From Rikenellaceae bacterium (GTDB lineage Bacteria > Bacteroidota > Bacteroidia > Bacteroidales > Rikenellaceae): a DNA stretch of 64,000 bases. The stretch covers positions 179,005 to 243,004 of the forward strand of contig SUZJ01000003.1 in assembly GCA_015059945.1 (NCBI GenBank), written 5' to 3'. Below, in pieces: positions 59,450-64,000 of this stretch (its first letter is position 1; the number at the start of each line of letters is the position of its first letter). The notes under the pieces are model-generated. The model was not told where the DNA came from. It saw only the letters and a list, made by a program, of their open reading frames with translations, and ran no database searches. The translations under genes and the position numbers were made by a program.

Positions 59450-62392
59450 CTAAAACGCCACCGAGGCTCCTGCGCTCAGTACGGGGCGGTTCAGGTGGCC
59501 ACTCACAAAGTAGCACGACACTCTCAGTCCCAAGTCGCCCTGCTCGGGTAGCCTGAGCCACGCTGTGTCGGCCACAAGGTTGGCTCCCACACTCCACGGG
59601 CCTTTGTAGCCCCAACCACCATCTTTATAATTTGCTCCCGCCACCAGCGTTTCGCCAAAGAGCGACAGACTAAGCCTTTTGAGCAGCACTATACCCTGCA
59701 CACCCACATTGGGATAGCACAGCGGGGTGCAGTACTCTACCGAGGCGCCCACCTGGTTGTCGGGCAACACATAGGCGGTATCCTCAAAGTGGGCAGCTCC
59801 GCGCACCGACATCCACCCCAGATTTACGGCATAGTTCACAGGGCCGTTGCCGAGGATATTTTGGTACGATGCACGCAACGTAAATCCGTCGTTGAGCCCC
59901 AAACCAGGGGTCTGCACTCGGCCATAGAGCCCTACGGTCAGCGGAGTTTCGACCTCCCAAGTGAGGGCCTTGCCAACGCCCGCAATGGCCGCAAAGCCCC
60001 AACGAGGTTGCAGATTGCGCTTGGCCTGACGGGTGTAAGAGTTCCACTGCAAGGTGGCAGCCGAGGCCACCATACCCTTGCGGAAGGTGCCCCCTTTGTA
60101 TCGGTCGGGGTTGTAGACCATATTGTTGTTGGCCGATAGTTCTATGGCGGGTGTAAGCACCGTTGTCCAGTGGCTGTGGCTCAGTATCAAGGGTAGCGAC
60201 CCTTTGGCGTAGACCGAAGCATAACCACGTGGGGGTACGGGCAGTTTTATCTGTTCGGTGTGGTCAAAGTAGCCCAGGTAGTCACCATTCTCCATAATCA
60301 TACCCTGCACAGGGTAGAGCCCCACCGAGCCGTTGTCTACTCGTGCACCTAGTTCGAGCTTAACGGGCAGCCCCACGTACTTGAAGTTGGCCAACAGATT
60401 GTGGCGACCATCGTAGCGGTAGCCTATGGTTGTGAGGGCTGTGTTGAGCAGGTTTTGCGACACTACCGACACGCCCAACCCCACGTCGCCCAGATTGCCC
60501 GACATCACCTGGTCGGGGCGGAAGTATATGGGGGCCCAACTGTGTATGTTCAGCAGGTGCGCCCCCTTTGAGTAACGCTTTGCGGGATACCTCTGCTCCG
60601 ACTCGGCCAGGGCCATAGGGGTAGCCTCAATCTTGTCGACCTCTACCACGTCGGCCCACTCATATACGGGCGGATTGACTATGTTTAGGGGCATCTGCTG
60701 CGAGGGAGCAATCTGCTCTATACCAATATTTTCGCCAACGGCAGGGTGATACCCGTTGCGGTCATAGACAGCCAGAGCCAAACGTCTGCCCTCGGGCGAG
60801 GGCGAGCCCCAGAAAGAGCCATGCTGCGAGGTTGTAAGACGGCTCTCGGTGGCCGAGGCAATGTCCCAACAGTGCACCTCGTCGTAGCCACTGCCTATGG
60901 AGCCAAAGTAGAGCTTTCCGCTGTGGGCCACCAAGTGGCTCAGCGTGGTGGGCGAGGCGGGCTTTACAACCTCTCGCTGCCAATCGGTGGGCCTGATGCG
61001 CCAAATGGCCATACCCCCAAACTCGGTGGTCAGGTAGTAGAGCCACTGGTCGTCGGCTGCAAGGCCGTGCACCTCTACCCCTTCGGGCAGGGTGTACTCG
61101 CCAACGGGGCAGACAATAGTGTAGGTGCTCTCGGGGTTGTAGCGCACATAGGCCAACTCGCCGCCAAAGTCGGTCGGATAGAGGGCCATAGTCTTGCGCC
61201 CTATGGGGGTTTGCTTATCTCGGCCGTCGAGGGTGCTGCTCCACATCACCGAGCCCATATCTTGTGCAAACGAGCTCAGCTGGGTGTGCTCAGTCCAGTA
61301 GAGGCGGTCGCCCACAATGGCGGGGCGAGTGCTCACGTAGCCCACACCGAAGAGTTCGCGCTCGGCACCACTGGCGGCATCTATGGCCACAAAGCGGGTG
61401 CTACGGTCGAGTGTGGTGCGCAGGGCCACGATGGTATTGCTGTCGGCCCACAGAGGGTATTGGTAGGTGACGTATTGGTCGGAGGGTGTGGGGCCATCGA
61501 GCTTGGTGGCCGAGTCGTGGCGCTCGGGGAGCGAGTCCCAATGGTCGTTCAGTCGCTCAAAGGTGGCGCGGAACAGCTCGGTAGTCGAGTAGCCAAGCCT
61601 GCGACGCATAGCTATCTCGGTGGCAAAGATAGTGTAGGGGTGGCGACTTGCGTAGTCTACCACGTCGGCCCACACATAGCGGTCGGCCAGAGTGTTGGCC
61701 GTAGTAACAAGCTGGTAGCCCAACTCGTAGTGCGAGGGGACCTCCATAGTGTACGAGCCCGAAAACCAGGGGTCGATGTTCCCCTCCAGAATGTCGCGCC
61801 CTACAGCTCGGTAGTGCATCGTGAACGAGGGTTGCAGGGCTCGGCCAAAGGTGTTGAGCTGGGTTTCGGCATCGGTGGCATCGCCCTCAATCCACCAGAA
61901 GGGCATAAGGCCCGAGGCCAACAACAAGCCCTGCTCGCCAAGCAGGTAGTAGAGCCCCCTGACGGTATTGCGATTTAGGGCGGCATATTGTGCAGTGTGG
62001 CGCATCTCGTGAACGGCCAAGTGGCGCAGCCAGGTAGTGGCATAGCCCCCAACCGAGGGCATACCGCTAATCTCCACACGCCTTGGGGCCCATATCGACA
62101 CACCATTCGAGAGGCTGTTGAGTGGGTGTATGACCAGCGGCACCGAGCCCAAGCCATAGCCCAAGCCGTAGTCTACCGAGTTGCGCGTAGAGTCGGCATA
62201 GAAGAGCGCACGTCGGGCAGCCCCCTCGTAGAGATCGGGCGCAACAACCCTCACCGAGTCGCCCTCGATGCTCTGCCAGCGCAACCAGTGTGGACTTGCG
62301 CCGTTGTCGTAGTACTGGGCCGAGCCTACCCCCATAGAGAGCAGCATCCCCACCAACACAGCGACTATAATTTTGAATTTTGAATTTTGCAT
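59450..62392 (-). CDS. Exported gluzincin-like metallopeptidase fused to beta-propeller and outer-membrane barrel
   Basis: 980 aa. Signal peptide (cleavage near GSA-Q). Residues about 110-180 hold a zinc-peptidase motif H128-E-M-R-H132 in LAVHEMRHTAQ, with E169 in FWWIEGDAT as probable third ligand, like peptidase MA/M1-type gluzincins. Residues about 310-590 resemble TolB-type propeller blades (YPLWADSNTIVALRTTLD, PAIVGDRLYWTEHT, FGGMAIWRIR, GSPSPEGRRLALAVYDRNG). From about 640 the chain shows alternating beta-strands and ends GASVAF, a barrel signature. I infer a surface or outer-membrane protease. The start codon and first residues (MQNSKFKII) are encoded by a heptamer array. Confidence 0.78.
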   Translation of the reverse strand: MQNSKFKIIVAVLVGMLLSMGVGSAQYYDNGASPHWLRWQSIEGDSVRVVAPDLYEGAARRALFYADSTRNSVDYGLGYGLGSVPLVIHPLNSLSNGVSIWAPRRVEISGMPSVGGYATTWLRHLAVHEMRHTAQYAALNRNTVRGLYYLLGEQGLLLASGLMPFWWIEGDATDAETQLNTFGRALQPSFTMHYRAVGRDILEGNIDPWFSGSYTMEVPSHYELGYQLVTTANTLADRYVWADVVDYASRHPYTIFATEIAMRRRLGYSTTELFRATFERLNDHWDSLPERHDSATKLDGPTPSDQYVTYQYPLWADSNTIVALRTTLDRSTRFVAIDAASGAERELFGVGYVSTRPAIVGDRLYWTEHTQLSSFAQDMGSVMWSSTLDGRDKQTPIGRKTMALYPTDFGGELAYVRYNPESTYTIVCPVGEYTLPEGVEVHGLAADDQWLYYLTTEFGGMAIWRIRPTDWQREVVKPASPTTLSHLVAHSGKLYFGSIGSGYDEVHCWDIASATESRLTTSQHGSFWGSPSPEGRRLALAVYDRNGYHPAVGENIGIEQIAPSQQMPLNIVNPPVYEWADVVEVDKIEATPMALAESEQRYPAKRYSKGAHLLNIHSWAPIYFRPDQVMSGNLGDVGLGVSVVSQNLLNTALTTIGYRYDGRHNLLANFKYVGLPVKLELGARVDNGSVGLYPVQGMIMENGDYLGYFDHTEQIKLPVPPRGYASVYAKGSLPLILSHSHWTTVLTPAIELSANNNMVYNPDRYKGGTFRKGMVASAATLQWNSYTRQAKRNLQPRWGFAAIAGVGKALTWEVETPLTVGLYGRVQTPGLGLNDGFTLRASYQNILGNGPVNYAVNLGWMSVRGAAHFEDTAYVLPDNQVGASVEYCTPLCYPNVGVQGIVLLKRLSLSLFGETLVAGANYKDGGWGYKGPWSVGANLVADTAWLRLPEQGDLGLRVSCYFVSGHLNRPVLSAGASVAF

Positions 62393-62403
62393 TTTGATTT
62401 TTT
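62369..62403. repeat. Heptanucleotide array overlapping a start codon and a stop codon
   Basis: AATTTTG three times, CATTTTG, ATTTTTT. The CAT of the fourth unit is the start codon of the gene at 59450-62392 on the minus strand, and the array ends at the stop codon of the SUI1 gene. Confidence 0.88.
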
Positions 62404-62753
62404 TAGTTCCCTCCTGCCTTTTTGGCGCGGTAGCCTTTGGCCAGAAGTATCTCCATTATGCGCTCGCGGTGGTCGCCCTGGACTATTATCTCGCCATCTT
62501 TGGCCGAGCCCCCCACCCCACAACGGCTCTTGAGCTCCTTGGCCAACTCTTTCAGGTCGTCGTCGGTGCCCACAAACCCCTTGATGAGCGTCACGGTCTT
62601 GCCCCCTCGGTGGTTGCGGTCGAGCCATACGCGCAGATTTTGCTTCTCGGGTGGCAGTGTGGTGGCCTCTTCGACCTCGTCGGTGGTATAGTTAAAGTCG
62701 GGGTTGGTCGAAAAAACCACACCCAAACGCGATTTCCAATCGTTATTAGACAT
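62403..62753 (-). CDS. SUI1/YciH-family translation factor
   Basis: 116 aa from ATG 62753. The SUI1/eIF1 domain covers the C-terminal two thirds: NLRVWLDRNHRGGKTVTLIKGF, DLKELAKELKSRCGVGGSAK (the conserved CGVGGS), GEIIVQGDHRERIMEILLAKGY. Bacterial members are thought to act in translation start-site discrimination but their role is poorly defined. A TACCTTTG box on the minus strand (62778-62785) lies 25 nt upstream, divergent from the DUF4435 gene. Only 10 nt separate it from the large peptidase gene downstream, so both are probably one transcript. Confidence 0.92.
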   Translation of the reverse strand: MSNNDWKSRLGVVFSTNPDFNYTTDEVEEATTLPPEKQNLRVWLDRNHRGGKTVTLIKGFVGTDDDLKELAKELKSRCGVGGSAKDGEIIVQGDHRERIMEILLAKGYRAKKAGGN

Positions 62754-62777
62754 ATTATTTTCGGTATTAGTGCAATA

Positions 62778-62803
62778 CAAAGGTAATAATTTTCGTATAT
62801 TTG
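62778..62803. promoter_or_regulatory. Divergent promoters of SUI1 and DUF4435 genes
   Basis: Minus-strand TACCTTTG (62778-62785) and plus-strand TATATTTG (62796-62803). The plus-strand gene starts only 14 nt after its -7 box, so its mRNA would be almost leaderless. Confidence 0.65.
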
Positions 62804-62816
62804 CCAAAGCAACACT

Positions 62817-63839
62817 ATGGCAAAGCGACGTAACACATATATCCGCCCCTTGCGCCCCTCGACACCGCGACTTGTGGCCCAACTGCCACAACTGTTGCCC
62901 GTGCCCGAGGGTTGCAGGCGCATTGTGGCCTTTGTGGAGGGGTATGAGGATATTGCCTTCTGGAACACCATCTTGTCTCCCTTCGAGAGCGACAAAGTGA
63001 GGTTTGACGTGTCGGTACCCCTGCGTGGCGATCTGGCAAAGGGCAAAAAGGTACTGCTCAAAAGTGCCGACTCGTGCCACCCCGGGCAGGTTATGTGTAT
63101 GGATAGCGACTTCGACTATCTGTTTGCCACCCAGACCGACGATGCCCGCATCATCAACTCGTCGCCCTATCTGTTCCACACCTACGCCTACTCAATCGAG
63201 AACTACCTCTGCTACGCCCCCTCGCTGCACGATGTGTGCGTGAGGGCCACCAAGAACGATGCCCGCATCTTTGACTTCGAGGAGTTCTTTGCAGAGTATT
63301 CGCGCATCATCTACCCCGCCTTTGTGTGGTATGCCTACTCGGCCCAAATATCTACGCCCAATTTGTTTACGCTGCCGAGCTTTAAGAATACGGTGCGACT
63401 GGGCTACCTCGATATCGACAACAACGGAGCCTCTACCCTGCACTGGCTCCAGAAGCAGGTCGATAGGCGCATAGCAGCCTTGCAGGCCGAACACCCCGAG
63501 GTGGCGGCTCGCCTGGGCGAGTTCGAGGAGTTGCTACACTACCGAGGTGTTACGCCCGAACAGACCTATCTGTTTATGCACGGCCACACACTTATGGACA
63601 ATGTGGTGATGGTGGTGCTCGATGCTGTGTGTACCAAGCTGAAACTAATGGCCACCGATCGCATCAACCGCTCCGAGCGCGAGGGTATAGGGTTGGCCAA
63701 CGAGCTGAGCAACTACAACAACTCGCTCTGCAACGTGCGCGAGGCTCTGCTCTTCAACGAGGGGTACAAAGAGTGCTTTCTCTACAAAAAGCTCCAACAC
63801 GACATAGAGAACTTTCTGAAATTGACAATGGAAAATTGA
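62817..63839 (+). CDS. DUF4435 (Toprim-like) protein
   Basis: 340 aa. FVEGYEDIAFWNTILSPF supplies the Glu of a Toprim-like fold and MCMDSDFDYLF the DxD pair, the hallmarks of DUF4435 proteins. YAYSIENYLC is another family signature. Related domains act as nucleases, including AriB of the PARIS anti-phage system, but there the partner is an AAA+ ATPase that is absent here; the neighbour is a SUI1 gene and a lipoprotein. An isolated DUF4435 gene like this may be a housekeeping Bacteroidetes protein. The last codons (LTMEN and stop) fall inside a heptamer array. Confidence 0.82.
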   Translation: MAKRRNTYIRPLRPSTPRLVAQLPQLLPVPEGCRRIVAFVEGYEDIAFWNTILSPFESDKVRFDVSVPLRGDLAKGKKVLLKSADSCHPGQVMCMDSDFDYLFATQTDDARIINSSPYLFHTYAYSIENYLCYAPSLHDVCVRATKNDARIFDFEEFFAEYSRIIYPAFVWYAYSAQISTPNLFTLPSFKNTVRLGYLDIDNNGASTLHWLQKQVDRRIAALQAEHPEVAARLGEFEELLHYRGVTPEQTYLFMHGHTLMDNVVMVVLDAVCTKLKLMATDRINRSEREGIGLANELSNYNNSLCNVREALLFNEGYKECFLYKKLQHDIENFLKLTMEN

Positions 63840-63847
63840 AAATTAAA
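63820..63847. repeat. Heptanucleotide array overlapping the DUF4435 stop codon
   Basis: AATTGAC, AATGGAA, AATTGAA, AATTAAA. The stop codon TGA (63837-63839) belongs to the third unit. Confidence 0.85.
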
Positions 63848-63921
63848 AAAAGCCAACAGCCAAGTACGATTTTTATCTCAACTTGGCAACTGAATACAAC
63901 AACCAATCAAAAGAATAGTGT

Positions 63922-64000
63922 ATGAAAGCAATTTTCAGATATTTGCTACCGATGTTGATGCTAACATCTCTGACTTCGTGCGAGGATCTTGCAAACGCAC
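63922..64000 (+). CDS. Start of a lipoprotein gene (3' end outside window)
   Basis: 26 codons are visible: a basic start (MKAIFRY), a hydrophobic stretch (LLPMLMLTSLTS) and a lipobox ending in Cys followed by EDLANA. This is the N-terminus of an exported lipoprotein; its family cannot be told from the visible part. No clear TAnnTTTG box lies in the 82-nt gap after the DUF4435 gene. Confidence 0.7.
   Translation, partial: MKAIFRYLLPMLMLTSLTSCEDLANA

Noticed and set aside
62817..63839. PARIS anti-phage system
   Set aside because: Only the DUF4435 component is visible; no AriA-type ATPase lies beside it within the window.

Overview
The window looks like a chromosomal segment of a Bacteroidales bacterium, most probably Alistipes/Rikenellaceae-like, although the genus cannot be proven from sequence alone. 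The evidence is: -7 promoter boxes of the form TAnnTTTG before many genes, no consistent Shine-Dalgarno sequences, a short primary sigma factor without region 1.1, a fused SecDF, Bacteroidetes families (BACON, GSCFA, DUF2851, DUF4837, DUF5689, DksA-like protein without zinc cysteines), and a moderately GC-rich coding bias. There is no rRNA, phage, transposase or CRISPR array; two tRNA genes (Leu-GAG, Gln-CTG) lie near 42 kb.

Layout. 1-10 kb: a same-strand cluster of surface proteins (a BACON/OB-fold protein cut by the window edge, two nuclease lipoproteins of the DNA/RNA non-specific endonuclease family, a secreted endonuclease/exonuclease/phosphatase protein, a TonB-dependent receptor and a DUF5689 lipoprotein). 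This reads as an extracellular nucleic-acid capture and degradation locus. 10-14.6 kb: TrmH methyltransferase, M20 amidohydrolase and glutaminyl cyclase, divergent from serS and a ferredoxin. 15-22 kb: DUF2490 protein, PiT phosphate transporter, M16 peptidase. 22-31 kb: secA, a shortened DUF2851 gene, a MIP18-type protein, SufE, a degenerate alkaline-phosphatase-fold protein, GSCFA protein, ispE. 31-42 kb: clpB, a membrane EEP protein, rhomboid, mutL, dnaJ, grpE, rplY (L25), TlpA-like thioredoxin lipoprotein. 43-52.7 kb: HtrA, RpoD, RNase H, DksA-like, SecDF, DnaK, a small conserved protein. 53.8-64 kb: miaB, yitT family, efp, a polysaccharide deacetylase, DUF4837 lipoprotein, a metallopeptidase/propeller/barrel protein, SUI1, a DUF4435 protein and the start of a lipoprotein.

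Two themes stand out. First, chaperone genes clpB, dnaK and grpE-dnaJ share a -24/-12 element with the exact GG-N10-GC (or GG) spacing of sigma-54 promoters, suggesting a sigma-54 heat-shock regulon. Second, the intergenic DNA is full of short repeats: arrays of 7-nt and 9-nt units, perfect G/C palindromes, a roughly 0.5-kb composite repeat flanking miaB-yitT, and a nested-hairpin element whose two full copies show compensatory base changes and each start exactly at the stop codon of a gene (secA and the DUF2490 gene).
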